NCBI GenBank assembly: GCA_905236755.1
Contig: CAJOCR010000015.1
Span: forward strand, 38,341 to 102,340
Reading direction: 5' to 3'
Origin: an uncultured Prevotella sp.
GTDB lineage: Bacteria > Bacteroidota > Bacteroidia > Bacteroidales > Bacteroidaceae
DNA: 64,000 bases
Each line of letters starts with the position of its first letter. Position 1 is the first letter of the stretch. The notes under the pieces were generated by a model. The model was not told where the DNA came from, did no database searches, and saw nothing but the letters and a program-made list of their open reading frames with translations. The translations under genes and the position numbers were made by a program. Positions 40,985-48,496 of the stretch are shown here, one piece after another.

Positions 40985-41719
40985 TTATTTGCCTAAGAAT
41001 CTTTGATTTAGATAGTCTGAGAAGGCGTCTTTATAGTTATCACCAATAGGCAAATAAAGACCTTCGCCCATGATAACTCTGTTTTTGTTTACTTCTATTA
41101 TCTTTGTAAGGTTGATTATATATGAGCGGTGGATACGCATAAATGTGTTTGGAAGGCGTTTTTCCAGTGTTTTCATGCTAAAAAGTATAACTATAGGTTT
41201 AGGCATGTTGTCGATATGAATCTTCACATATTCACTCATACCCTCTATGAATCTTATATCACCGATAGATATTCTTATTATTCGTCCATCACTTTTTACG
41301 AATAGAGTATCATTGTCACCACCTATTTCTGCTTGTTGTGTTGCTTCATGAGTATTTTGTCGTGCATCATACATCAGTTTCACCCTGTTGGCTGCATGTT
41401 TGAAGTCATCAAGGCCATAGGGCTTAAGCAGGTAGTCAACGGCATTAACCTTATAACCTTCTACTGCATATTCAGAGTATGCAGTAGTGAATACTATTAT
41501 TGGTGGTGCTGCCAACTGCTTAACAAAGTCCATACCATTAAGGTCTGGCATGTTTATATCACAGAAAATGGCGTCAACAACCTCATTGTTGATAACTTCC
41601 TTTGCCTCGATAGCACTACCGCATTGTTTTACGAGTTCAAAGAATGGAACTTTCTCTATGTATGTGGCGAGTTGCTTTAGCGCAAGCGGCTCGTCATCTA
41701 TTGCCAATACTTTTATCAT
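40985..41719 (-). CDS. LytTR-family response regulator
   Basis: A 244-residue regulator: receiver domain (1-120) with IDDEP and phosphoacceptor Asp54 in FCDINMPDLNG, then a LytTR DNA-binding domain (about 140-240) with FIEGMSEYVKIH, MKTLEKRLPNTFMRIHRSYIINL. It pairs with the histidine kinase directly upstream, whose stop it overlaps by four bases. Bacteroidetes LytTR regulators commonly control surface and envelope genes. The lipoprotein gene at the head of the unit may be a target or partner. Confidence 0.93.
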   Translation of the reverse strand: MIKVLAIDDEPLALKQLATYIEKVPFFELVKQCGSAIEAKEVINNEVVDAIFCDINMPDLNGMDFVKQLAAPPIIVFTTAYSEYAVEGYKVNAVDYLLKPYGLDDFKHAANRVKLMYDARQNTHEATQQAEIGGDNDTLFVKSDGRIIRISIGDIRFIEGMSEYVKIHIDNMPKPIVILFSMKTLEKRLPNTFMRIHRSYIINLTKIIEVNKNRVIMGEGLYLPIGDNYKDAFSDYLNQRFLGK

Positions 41720-42879
41720 TTTCTTATTACAGGGATATTAAGTTTTACAGCATATTCATGTTCCTTGTCGCTAACATCGAGTTGATAGTTCTTTTCAAAA
41801 AGCAAACTTAATCGTTTATAGGCATTTGCAAGTCCTACACCTCCATGTTCCTCAGCTTTTTCATTATGTTTGCTGTTTATGCAGTCAAAAAATAATCTAT
41901 CGTTTTCTATTTTAGCATGAATATGAATAAAACTTGCATTTTGATAGCTAATGCCGTGTTTAAATGCGTTCTCTATGAAATTTATTATAAGCAGAGGAGG
42001 AATCATAAGATTTGATTCTGCCATGCAGGTGGTATCATTAATAATCTCTATTTTCTCAGGATTATATCTTAGACTCATAAGTTTCACGTAGTTCTCAAGG
42101 AAAACATATTCGCTTTCCATAGGAACAAATTTTTTGTTTCCTTCATAAAGCACGTATCTCATCATTTTTGATAGTTGTATGACCGTTTTCTTTGCTAATT
42201 CAGGGTCAATATCTACCAATGCATGAATATTGTTGAGCGTGTTCATGAAGAAATGAGGGTTTATCTGATATTTCAAATATTCCAGTTGTGAGTTTAAGTT
42301 TTGCTGTTCAAGCAACAGCATCTCTTTCTCACGTTTTGTGGAAAAGAAATACAGTTTCACTCCAAGGTTCATACCCAATAGAAAAATAGCCATAATCGTA
42401 GATATGACCTCTGGGCCACCAGGGAACATAAACGGTGGTCTGTCGCGATGTTCCTTGTTTATTCCTTTAGGTGGTTTCGGAGGCATATCCTTTGGGGCGA
42501 TTCCTTTAGGTGGTCTCTTTTGCATAGGCATTTCCTCAATATGTTCTGCAATAATCTCAATACGTTTCTCGAAACGTTCTCTTCTTTCAAGATACCTGGT
42601 GTATTGATAGCCTATGAATAAAAGCATTAGGGCTGTGGTAAGTCCAAAATATAGTGCATTCTTGTGTTTCTGTACAAGAACAGGGGCTATAATAAAATTG
42701 TGGATAAGGAATAATACTAGATAGGCGGCATATATTTTCCATATTCCAATAATTTCGTTCCAGTGAAAAGTTGGTACGTCTGCTTGATTACGCATATACA
42801 TGCTAATGACTGGTGCTAACAAAAGCACCAGCCACAGAGCTATATATATAATGTTCTCTCGAAATTGGTTTTGTCTCAT
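41716..42879 (-). CDS. LytS/YpdA-like sensor histidine kinase
   Basis: A 387-residue membrane kinase with four predicted transmembrane segments (about 11-29, 43-68, 75-92, 157-178). Between the third and fourth is a 45-residue loop (about 112-156) rich in Pro, Lys and Met (MPMQKRPPKG, MPPKPPKG, RPPFMFPGG), which by topology faces the periplasm. The His_kinase domain follows, with His209 in YQINPHFFMNTLNNI, and the ATPase with IENAFKHGI and GGVGLANAYKRL. It has no PAS or HAMP. It phosphorylates the LytTR regulator encoded four bases overlapping downstream. The loop is the likely signal-receiving part. Confidence 0.9.
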   Translation of the reverse strand: MRQNQFRENIIYIALWLVLLLAPVISMYMRNQADVPTFHWNEIIGIWKIYAAYLVLFLIHNFIIAPVLVQKHKNALYFGLTTALMLLFIGYQYTRYLERRERFEKRIEIIAEHIEEMPMQKRPPKGIAPKDMPPKPPKGINKEHRDRPPFMFPGGPEVISTIMAIFLLGMNLGVKLYFFSTKREKEMLLLEQQNLNSQLEYLKYQINPHFFMNTLNNIHALVDIDPELAKKTVIQLSKMMRYVLYEGNKKFVPMESEYVFLENYVKLMSLRYNPEKIEIINDTTCMAESNLMIPPLLIINFIENAFKHGISYQNASFIHIHAKIENDRLFFDCINSKHNEKAEEHGGVGLANAYKRLSLLFEKNYQLDVSDKEHEYAVKLNIPVIRK

Positions 42880-42957
42880 AGAGATCTTTACGTTGTGGAT
42901 AACGTATCCACTTTAATAGTATAACGTGAAATGTATTTTATTTATTGTGATAGAGTT

Positions 42958-43800
42958 TTAGAATCCCCAGCCGCCACCACTAGGGAAACCACCGCTGCCC
43001 ATACTTGAACCGCTGTATGATGATAGTGAAACAATACCATCGTTGGCTTTAATACCGTTTCCTGCTGTTGCCTTTACATAAATATTGGTATTAGGACGAA
43101 TCATGATATAGTCATCGCTCACAATTCCCGCTTTTGCGTTTGCGTTAACTTTGATATGACCTTTTCCTGAGAAAAGCAGCTCACCTTCGCTAAAGAAAGT
43201 ACCCTTTTGATCTTCTTCGCTTTCTGCATAAGCAGTGCCGTCAGAAAAACTATTGTATGTTCCATTGTTGGCAACAACATAACAGCGTTTGCCCACCTGA
43301 ATGTTTATGGCTGGTCCATCGCTATTGTTGATAGACACGCCATCAAGAGTAAGCTTAAACTTTTTGTTGTCTTCGCTTTCTGCCATTTTGAACGATCCAT
43401 CTGTAGTAGAACCGCTTAAAATATAGTTCACCTTTTCTGTTGTAGATGTGACTGTAACGTCAGCACCATTGGTTTGTATGCTTACGCCAGCCACATCTCC
43501 ATTAACGCTTACTGATGAATTTGAATACTTTATCTCTATGTTTTTTGTTGTTTTAAAGTTCTCAACGTAGTCTTTATCGTCAGAAGGGATAGTCTCGTCT
43601 TCTGCGAGAGATGTAGAGTCGATAGCAACATTGAAGTCACTAAGATTGCCAGTTGAACCATCCATATTACCAGGTGTGTTGCTTGAGTTATTTCCATAAA
43701 TGTCATCATAGGAATTATACCAATTATCTATGTCTTTTGTACATGACACAAATAATGATGTGATGACAAGAATAATGATTGTCGTGTTCGTTGTCTTCAT
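42958..43800 (-). CDS. Surface lipoprotein with Cthe_2159-like beta-helix domain
   Basis: A 280-residue lipoprotein with lipobox FVSC (Cys20); the ATG at 43800 is chosen because it starts the lipoprotein signal. After an acidic linker, residues about 95-275 show the repeated turn pattern of the Cthe_2159/DUF4353 carbohydrate-binding family: ISINNSDGPAINIQVGKRCYVVANNGTYNSFSDG, FSGKGHIKVNANAKAGIVSDDYIMI and VKATAGNGIKANDGIVSLSS. The protein ends in a Gly/Ser-rich tail (GSGGFPSGGGWGF) and is shorter than many relatives. It lies 78 bases upstream of the LytS gene on the same strand and may be part of its operon. Ligand unknown, possibly an acidic polysaccharide. Confidence 0.78.
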   Translation of the reverse strand: MKTTNTTIIILVITSLFVSCTKDIDNWYNSYDDIYGNNSSNTPGNMDGSTGNLSDFNVAIDSTSLAEDETIPSDDKDYVENFKTTKNIEIKYSNSSVSVNGDVAGVSIQTNGADVTVTSTTEKVNYILSGSTTDGSFKMAESEDNKKFKLTLDGVSINNSDGPAINIQVGKRCYVVANNGTYNSFSDGTAYAESEEDQKGTFFSEGELLFSGKGHIKVNANAKAGIVSDDYIMIRPNTNIYVKATAGNGIKANDGIVSLSSYSGSSMGSGGFPSGGGWGF

Positions 43801-43961
43801 TTGTAATAATGATTTTACAATGTTATAATGATGTTTTATTGCAACAAAAGAACAAATAAAAGAGTATCCGTGCAAACGTTTTCAATAAAAGCATTAATTT
43901 ATTCAATAAAAAGAGGTATAAAGTCTGGTTTTAATATTTTTTTAAAAAACATGTTTATTTA

Positions 43962-43993
43962 TTTGTTTTTTTCGAAAGATCTGTTTATCTTTG
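43962..43993 (+). promoter_or_regulatory. Consensus promoter of the OmpA-type gene
   Basis: TTTG (43962-43965), 20 bases, TATCTTTG (43986-43993), a full consensus match. It gives a leader of about 85 bases rich in A, suited to strong expression. Confidence 0.82.
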
Positions 43994-44084
43994 TCTCTAT
44001 AGAAACGATTGAGTGAATCTTTCGCAAAGCTCAGAAAACAATTAAAGAGCTCATTATTAAACATTTAACTAAAAAAAACGGAAC

Positions 44085-45251
44085 ATGAAAAAATTATTTT
44101 TGTTGCTTACAGCTGCTGTATTTGCTGTTCAGGGTGTATCAGCACAGGCTGTTGAAGAGAGTAAGACTTTCTTTGATAATTGGTATGTAGGTGTTAATGG
44201 TGGTGTAGCAGCCCCTATGACTCACCATAGTGTATTCAAGAACATTAATCCACAGGCTGGTCTTCGTGTTGGTCGCTGGATTACACCAGTATTCGGTCTT
44301 GCTGTTGAGGGTGAAGCTGTTTTCGGTAACAAACCATATAAGAAGTTTGGTACTGCAGTTCAGTATTCACAGGTTAATATATTAGGTACAACTAACCTCA
44401 GTAACTGGTTTGGTGGTTACAAAGGTGAACCTCGTGTTTTCGAAGTAGTTGCTCTCTATGGTATGGGCTGGGCAACAAGATATGGAACAAAGTCAGATCA
44501 TAATGCTCTTGACGATGGTTTGTATCACAATGCTTTGACTTGCAAACTTGGTTTTGACTTCACATTCAACCTTGGTAGTGCTAAGGCATGGCAGATTTAT
44601 GCAGAGCCATTCGTAAACTACAATATGCACGGCTATCTGCGTGATGGTTCTGATATTAAGTATAACAGCAATAAGGCGCAGGTTGGTGTATTGGCTGGTA
44701 TCAATTATAAGTTTGGTAATAGCAATGGTACTCATAACTTCAAGGTTGTTGTTCCACGTAGTCAGGCTGAAATCGATGGTTTGAACAGCCAGATTAATGA
44801 TCTCCGCAATGCTAATGCAGCTAAGGATGCAGAACTTGCAGCTAAGGACGCTAAGATTAATGATTTGCAGAAGGCTCTTGATGATTGCAACAGCAAGCCA
44901 AAGTATGTTAAGCCAGCTACTGCAACAAACCTCCAGCCAACAGTTCTCTTCAAGGTTGGTCGTAGCACTATTGAGCCTGCTCAGTATGCTCCTATCGAGC
45001 TTATTGCTAACTACATGAGAAATCATCCAGATGCAAAGGTTGAGATTAAGGGTTATGCTTCACCAGAGGGTAGCAAGGAAATCAACCAGAAGCTTTCTGA
45101 GGCTCGTGCAGAGGCAGTTAAGACCGCTCTCGTAAAGAAGTATAAGATTGCAGCAAATCGCCTTACTACAAAGGGTATGGGTGCAACAGACAAACTTTTC
45201 GAGCAAGTTGAATTTAATCGTGTTGCTACATTCAACGACAACGCTAAATAA
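44085..45251 (+). CDS. OmpA-family outer-membrane protein
   Basis: A 388-residue major outer-membrane protein. Signal peptide to about residue 20 (VSAQA); an eight-strand-type beta barrel (about 25-225); a short heptad-like coiled coil (about 238-272, ...INDLRNANAAKDAELAAKDAKINDLQKAL); and a peptidoglycan-binding OmpA C-terminal domain (about 288-385) with FKVGRSTIEP, VEIKGYASPEGSKEINQKLSEARAEAV and NRLTTKGMG. It anchors the outer membrane to the cell wall. Consensus promoter, A-rich leader and strong terminator (45285-45317) all point to a highly expressed single gene. Confidence 0.94.
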   Translation: MKKLFLLLTAAVFAVQGVSAQAVEESKTFFDNWYVGVNGGVAAPMTHHSVFKNINPQAGLRVGRWITPVFGLAVEGEAVFGNKPYKKFGTAVQYSQVNILGTTNLSNWFGGYKGEPRVFEVVALYGMGWATRYGTKSDHNALDDGLYHNALTCKLGFDFTFNLGSAKAWQIYAEPFVNYNMHGYLRDGSDIKYNSNKAQVGVLAGINYKFGNSNGTHNFKVVVPRSQAEIDGLNSQINDLRNANAAKDAELAAKDAKINDLQKALDDCNSKPKYVKPATATNLQPTVLFKVGRSTIEPAQYAPIELIANYMRNHPDAKVEIKGYASPEGSKEINQKLSEARAEAVKTALVKKYKIAANRLTTKGMGATDKLFEQVEFNRVATFNDNAK

Positions 45252-45284
45252 ACTGTACTTTTTATAATGTTTCGGAATATAGAT

Positions 45285-45317
45285 AACCGGGTACTTTATG
45301 GTATCCGGTTTTTTTTT
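45285..45317 (+). terminator. Intrinsic terminator after the OmpA-type gene
   Basis: AACCGGGTAC-TTTATG-GTATCCGGTT (10 bp, one G-T pair) runs into a T-run. Confidence 0.9.
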
Positions 45318-45329
45318 ACTATCTTTTAA

Positions 45330-45361
45330 CTTGCAACCTATTCTTCTTTTTATTATATTTG
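45330..45361 (+). promoter_or_regulatory. Promoter of the 37-codon gene
   Basis: CTTG (45330-45333), 20 bases, TATATTTG (45354-45361). The -7 is perfect and -33 has one mismatch. It lies after the OmpA terminator, so it starts an independent transcript. Confidence 0.65.
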
Positions 45362-45413
45362 TCGCGTTGATATAACTTATTATTCAATCTAACTTAAACA
45401 ATAGGAGGAACTT

Positions 45414-45527
45414 ATGATGAAAAGAAAGCCAAAGATGCATTCTGAGGAAGAGTTCGACCTCGACAATGTTTACAATGAAGAACAAATTTATGGTATGTCA
45501 CATCAAAATGCAGGATGGACAGCATAA
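45414..45527 (+). CDS. 37-residue peptide gene with strong Shine-Dalgarno
   Basis: An ORF starting ATGATG and ending GGATGGACAGCATAA. The peptide begins MMKRKPKMHS, continues EEEFDLDNVYNEEQIY and ends GMSHQNAGWTA: a basic start followed by an acidic, hydrophilic body. It has no signal peptide, transmembrane segment or double-glycine leader. AGGAGG (45403-45408) is an unusually complete ribosome site for a Bacteroidetes gene, five bases before the first ATG. It has its own promoter and is followed by a long hairpin (45574-45657). I recognise no family. It may be a real small protein or a regulatory leader. Confidence 0.6.
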   Translation: MMKRKPKMHSEEEFDLDNVYNEEQIYGMSHQNAGWTA

Positions 45528-45573
45528 ATAAGTAATGATGTAATTATAATGTATTTGATGTCAACAAGAGATT

Positions 45574-45657
45574 AAAGCCTCTAAGAACATTCTTAATAAA
45601 TATTATTATGCTGTAACAGTTTGTAATATATGGAGTTAGAATGTTTTTAGAGGTTTT
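45574..45657 (+). other. Long inverted repeat downstream of the 37-codon gene
   Basis: AAAGCCTCTAAGAACATTCT (45574-45593) pairs over all 20 positions with AGAATGTTTTTAGAGGTTTT (45638-45657), two of them G-U, across a 44-base loop. The G-U positions are kept only in plus-strand RNA, suggesting that this strand is the functional one. It could be a 3' structural element or part of a small RNA. Confidence 0.6.
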
Positions 45658-45709
45658 GGTATTCGGGAATAAGTTTTTACAATCTTTGACTCTTATCACG
45701 TGTTTGTGT

Positions 45710-45742
45710 CTCTATAATGCTTCTATAATGCCTCTATAATCC
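45710..45742. repeat. Three tandem 11-bp units, copy B
   Basis: CTCTATAATGC, TTCTATAATGC, CTCTATAATCC, then GT: identical to copy A at 1845-1877 except for one base. Here it lies in a gap with no adjacent downstream start on either strand. Confidence 0.85.
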
Positions 45743-45882
45743 GTTTATTTGAATAATTATAAAAAAATCAAACAAAATATTTTGTATATGGCGAAAAAGT
45801 TATATTTTTGTAAGCGAACAATGACCGTTGGTTCGTAATTATAATTCCTCCCTCTTTAGCGGGGAGGGAGGATCAGTTTACT

Positions 45883-46506
45883 TTATCTAATAAAATTCAT
45901 TGGATTCCAAGGCTCTGTTTCTGGTAAGTCGGCTGTAGCTATTCCTTTGAGTTTCTTTAGCATCCATGCCATATTTCGTGCCAGTTGTCGCATAGTCTGC
46001 ATACCTTCTGTATCTTGGCTTGCTTCACCTGGAGTTCTTCCGTATGTAATATTCCAGTATTGTGAGGTTACCATCGGCATATTCATCATTTCGAATGCCA
46101 TATTCATAGTTTGGAAAGCTGCTGTTGCACCTCCACGGCGACAAACGGCAACATTGGCTACAGGTTTAAATTTGAAGGCTTTTCCGCTGGCATATAACAT
46201 TCGTTGTATAACGGCAAGCAAAGCACCATTAGGTTGGCCGTAATAAACGGGTGAACCAAAAACAAAAGCATCTGCACTTTCTGCTTTTTCTATAATCTTA
46301 TTACAGATATCATCATCAAAAGTGCATCGACCGTTGCCTTTACTTGAGCAAGTTCCGCAAGCTATACATCCTCTCACGGGTTTGTTTCCTATTTGTATTA
46401 TTTCAGAATCTATTCCTTCTGTCTGTAGAGTTTTAGCTATCTCTGTCAGAGCCACAAATGTATTGCCTTTTTTAATGGCACTTCCGTTAATTAATAATAC
46501 TTTCAT
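45883..46506 (-). CDS. Iron-sulfur flavoprotein-like NAD(P)H-dependent reductase
   Basis: A 207-residue flavodoxin-fold protein starting MKVLLINGSAIKKGNT (FMN loop). Cys47, 50, 53 and 61 form CX2CX2CX7C, and GSPVYYGQPNGALLAVIQRML is the flavin-edge segment. AVCRRGGATAAFQTMNM and YGRTPGEASQDTEGMQTMRQLARNMAWMLK are characteristic of a subgroup of flavodoxin-like NADPH reductases. Third Isf-like paralogue in the window, closer in length and motif to the first. It is monocistronic. Likely cytosolic electron transfer or detoxification; substrate unknown. Confidence 0.82.
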   Translation of the reverse strand: MKVLLINGSAIKKGNTFVALTEIAKTLQTEGIDSEIIQIGNKPVRGCIACGTCSSKGNGRCTFDDDICNKIIEKAESADAFVFGSPVYYGQPNGALLAVIQRMLYASGKAFKFKPVANVAVCRRGGATAAFQTMNMAFEMMNMPMVTSQYWNITYGRTPGEASQDTEGMQTMRQLARNMAWMLKKLKGIATADLPETEPWNPMNFIR

Positions 46507-46703
46507 AATGCTTTAGTTATATATGGATACATCTGCAAAGGTAATTAATAATTTGAAATGTGAACCATAATAAAAAGAATTCTTTCCATCTATCAATATT
46601 CCTTGTTCCAAATTCTTTTTGTATCTTTGCACGGACTATGCTGATTAATAAAAGGTTAGTCAGACACTAAATGCAAGATAACTTTAAATTAATATATTAA
46701 AAG

Positions 46704-47168
46704 ATGAATCAATTAGTAATCAACTCATACGATGAGTTTGCTACCTATTTAGGTAAGAATCTTGGTGCCAGCGAATGGCTCGAGGTTAGTCAGGATCGTA
46801 TTAATATGTTTGCAGATGCTACTCTCGACCATCAGTGGATTCATGTGGATGTAGAGCGTGCTAAGGCTGAAAGCCCATATAAGAGTACTATTGCTCATGG
46901 TTATCTCACACTTTCTCTTCTGCCTAAGATGTGGAACGAGATTATCAAGGTAAACAACCTAAAGATGATGGTTAACTATGGTATGGATAAGATGCGCTTC
47001 GGTAAGCCTGTTCTTTCTGGCAGTCGTGTACGCCTTGTTACTGATCTTGCTGCTATTGAAAACCTTCGTGGTATCTGCAAGGCTCAGATTAGTTTCAAAA
47101 TAGAAATCGAGGGTGAGCGCAAACCAGCTCTTGAGGGGCTTGCTACTTTCCTCTATTATTTTGAATAA
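46704..47168 (+). CDS. MaoC-family (R)-specific enoyl-CoA hydratase-like protein
   Basis: A 154-residue hot-dog-fold protein. FADATLDHQWIHVD holds the hydratase-2 pair Asp42 and His47, followed by PYKSTIAHGYLTLSLLP, the conserved second block. Such proteins hydrate trans-2-enoyl-CoA to (R)-3-hydroxyacyl-CoA, or act in related acyl-CoA or acyl-carrier reactions. It is a single gene with a -7 element TATCTTTG (46622-46629) and ends near a bidirectional terminator. No polyhydroxyalkanoate or fatty-acid genes are next to it, so the acyl substrate is unknown. Confidence 0.88.
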   Translation: MNQLVINSYDEFATYLGKNLGASEWLEVSQDRINMFADATLDHQWIHVDVERAKAESPYKSTIAHGYLTLSLLPKMWNEIIKVNNLKMMVNYGMDKMRFGKPVLSGSRVRLVTDLAAIENLRGICKAQISFKIEIEGERKPALEGLATFLYYFE

Positions 47169-47257
47169 AGCATAAAGTCGTTGAACTTTTGTGGCTTATT
47201 TGTTTTTAAACACGTAAACTTAGAAGATTAAAAGTTCATAAGCTTGTGTTGAAATAT

Positions 47258-47302
47258 AAATTCCCCTGCTATATTCATATAGAACAATGGCAGGGGAATT
47301 TT
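47258..47302. terminator. Bidirectional terminator between MaoC and porin genes
   Basis: AAATTCCCCTGC (47258-47269) pairs perfectly with GCAGGGGAATTT (47290-47301), with A-rich and T-rich flanks for both convergent genes. Confidence 0.85.
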
Positions 47303-47309
47303 GTAATTT

Positions 47310-48380
47310 TTAGAAAGCAACCTGAAATTGAGTAATCCAAAGGCGACTTGCTGGTCCATCAACTTGTTTTGCATAGCTGAACTCTGTCTGTATGCGGCAT
47401 TGCTTGTAAAGCCAGTATTGAAGTCCACCTGTATATGTGTGAGTGGTTGATTCTTTTATATCGTTGTTTTTTTGCAGATAATTATAATCGGCAATGATGT
47501 CGAGTTTTTTGGCAATATGTATTTCTGCATCGGCATATCCTCCACGACTGTGAATGCCTCCGTCATTTCCTTGTAACCATTCTCCACGCAGATAAACAGG
47601 CTTTGTTTTTGCCTCTACACCAGCACTCCAACGATTACGTTTGTAATTGTCTCCTGCTTTGAAAGCACCATAGACATTGTCTGCAAGTGCATGTCCTGTG
47701 CCTAAGATGAAAGAAGTGGAGAGTGTTATGTTTTTAGTAGGCATATAGTTGAGCATACCAATTACATCCTTTTGATTATTGTTTTCTTTCTGATTCATAC
47801 CTGCGCCGTTGAAAACTCCCAAATTGTATTGGAGCAAACGTCTGCCATTGTGAGGAAGAAGAGAACCAGTGAGCATAATGCCTGCGTCGCGCCCAACCCA
47901 TTTACCAAAGCATGGATCACCAGCAATACCTGCAAGATAAGCCACAGATTGGTTCATTCGTACAACACTAAGAAGAGTTGGAGGCATAAGGTTTTCCAAT
48001 GTGAATGGCTGTTTCATCTGTCCAATTCTTATTTCAAGTTCTGGTGCAAAAGTATATTTTGCCCAATACTCGTGTAATTTAGCCGAATTGGCATCATACA
48101 TAATGAAGAAACCTAAATGTTTGTTGATGTCAAGTTGTGACATTAAGATGATTCGCTGCACTTCAAAGCCATTAGTTGTTTTATGGCTTTTGTTTTCTAC
48201 TGCATAGGTAGATTGTGCATAGCCAAACAAAGATAGTTTTGTTTGACCAAAGGAGATGTTCAGCGGATGTGGGTTGTTTTTGTCAGTTGTAAGTTTAATC
48301 TCACTTGTTGTTTCCTGATTTTGTGCAAATGCTGTAGTTGAAATTAATACTACAAGCAATGATAGGATTAAATGCTTCAT
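47310..48380 (-). CDS. Outer-membrane porin (phosphate-selective porin O/P-like)
   Basis: A 356-residue beta-barrel protein with a signal peptide (to about residue 19, TAFAQ). NISFGQTKLSLFGYAQSTYAVE opens the barrel; LDINKHLGFFIMYDANSAKLHEYWAKYTFAPELEIRIGQMKQPFTLENL matches the OprP/OprO-like block common in Bacteroidetes porins; the chain alternates aromatic and polar residues and ends in a terminal Phe (ITQFQVAF), needed for BAM-mediated assembly. Substrate is not known; anion or phosphate uptake is possible. Minus-strand -7 TATCTTTG is at 48414-48421. Confidence 0.85.
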   Translation of the reverse strand: MKHLILSLLVVLISTTAFAQNQETTSEIKLTTDKNNPHPLNISFGQTKLSLFGYAQSTYAVENKSHKTTNGFEVQRIILMSQLDINKHLGFFIMYDANSAKLHEYWAKYTFAPELEIRIGQMKQPFTLENLMPPTLLSVVRMNQSVAYLAGIAGDPCFGKWVGRDAGIMLTGSLLPHNGRRLLQYNLGVFNGAGMNQKENNNQKDVIGMLNYMPTKNITLSTSFILGTGHALADNVYGAFKAGDNYKRNRWSAGVEAKTKPVYLRGEWLQGNDGGIHSRGGYADAEIHIAKKLDIIADYNYLQKNNDIKESTTHTYTGGLQYWLYKQCRIQTEFSYAKQVDGPASRLWITQFQVAF

Positions 48381-48441
48381 TTTTTCGGTTATTTATTCTT
48401 AGAATACGAAATGCAAAGATACAACTATTTTTTCAAAATGC

Positions 48442-48472
48442 TTTGAACTTATTTCCTTTTATGTTATCTTCG
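48442..48472 (+). promoter_or_regulatory. Promoter of the BrkB-family gene
   Basis: TTTG (48442-48445), 19 bases, TATCTTCG (48465-48472), one mismatch in the -7. Confidence 0.6.
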
Positions 48473-48496
48473 CAGAAAAAAGAAACTTATAAGCCT

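Larger units (their letters stand above)
45528..45882. other. Intergenic region with long hairpin, 11-bp repeats and GC-rich stem
   Basis: The region holds the 20-bp inverted repeat (45574-45657), copy B of the 11-bp element (45710-45742), and CCTCCCTC (45847-45854) paired with GAGGGAGG (45864-45871), the last just past the stop of the minus-strand flavoprotein. TATATTTTTG near 45801 could be a -7, but no gene follows it on that strand. No further ORF was seen. Confidence 0.6.

Noticed and set aside
42958..43800. Lipoprotein gene as a truncated pseudogene
   Set aside because: It is shorter than many relatives, but the frame is intact with a Gly-rich end; no remnant of a longer reading frame was seen in the 78 bases downstream.
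43828..44016. 62-codon plus-strand ORF upstream of the OmpA-type gene
   Set aside because: It runs through the consensus promoter of that gene, and the product is Phe/Lys/Ile-rich without features.
44493..45026. 177-codon minus-strand ORF inside the OmpA-type gene
   Set aside because: Antisense shadow of a highly expressed gene; composition unlike real proteins.
48338..48496. Longer N-terminus for the BrkB-family protein
   Set aside because: The upstream start lies before the promoter and antisense to the porin start; the added residues look like translated noncoding DNA.
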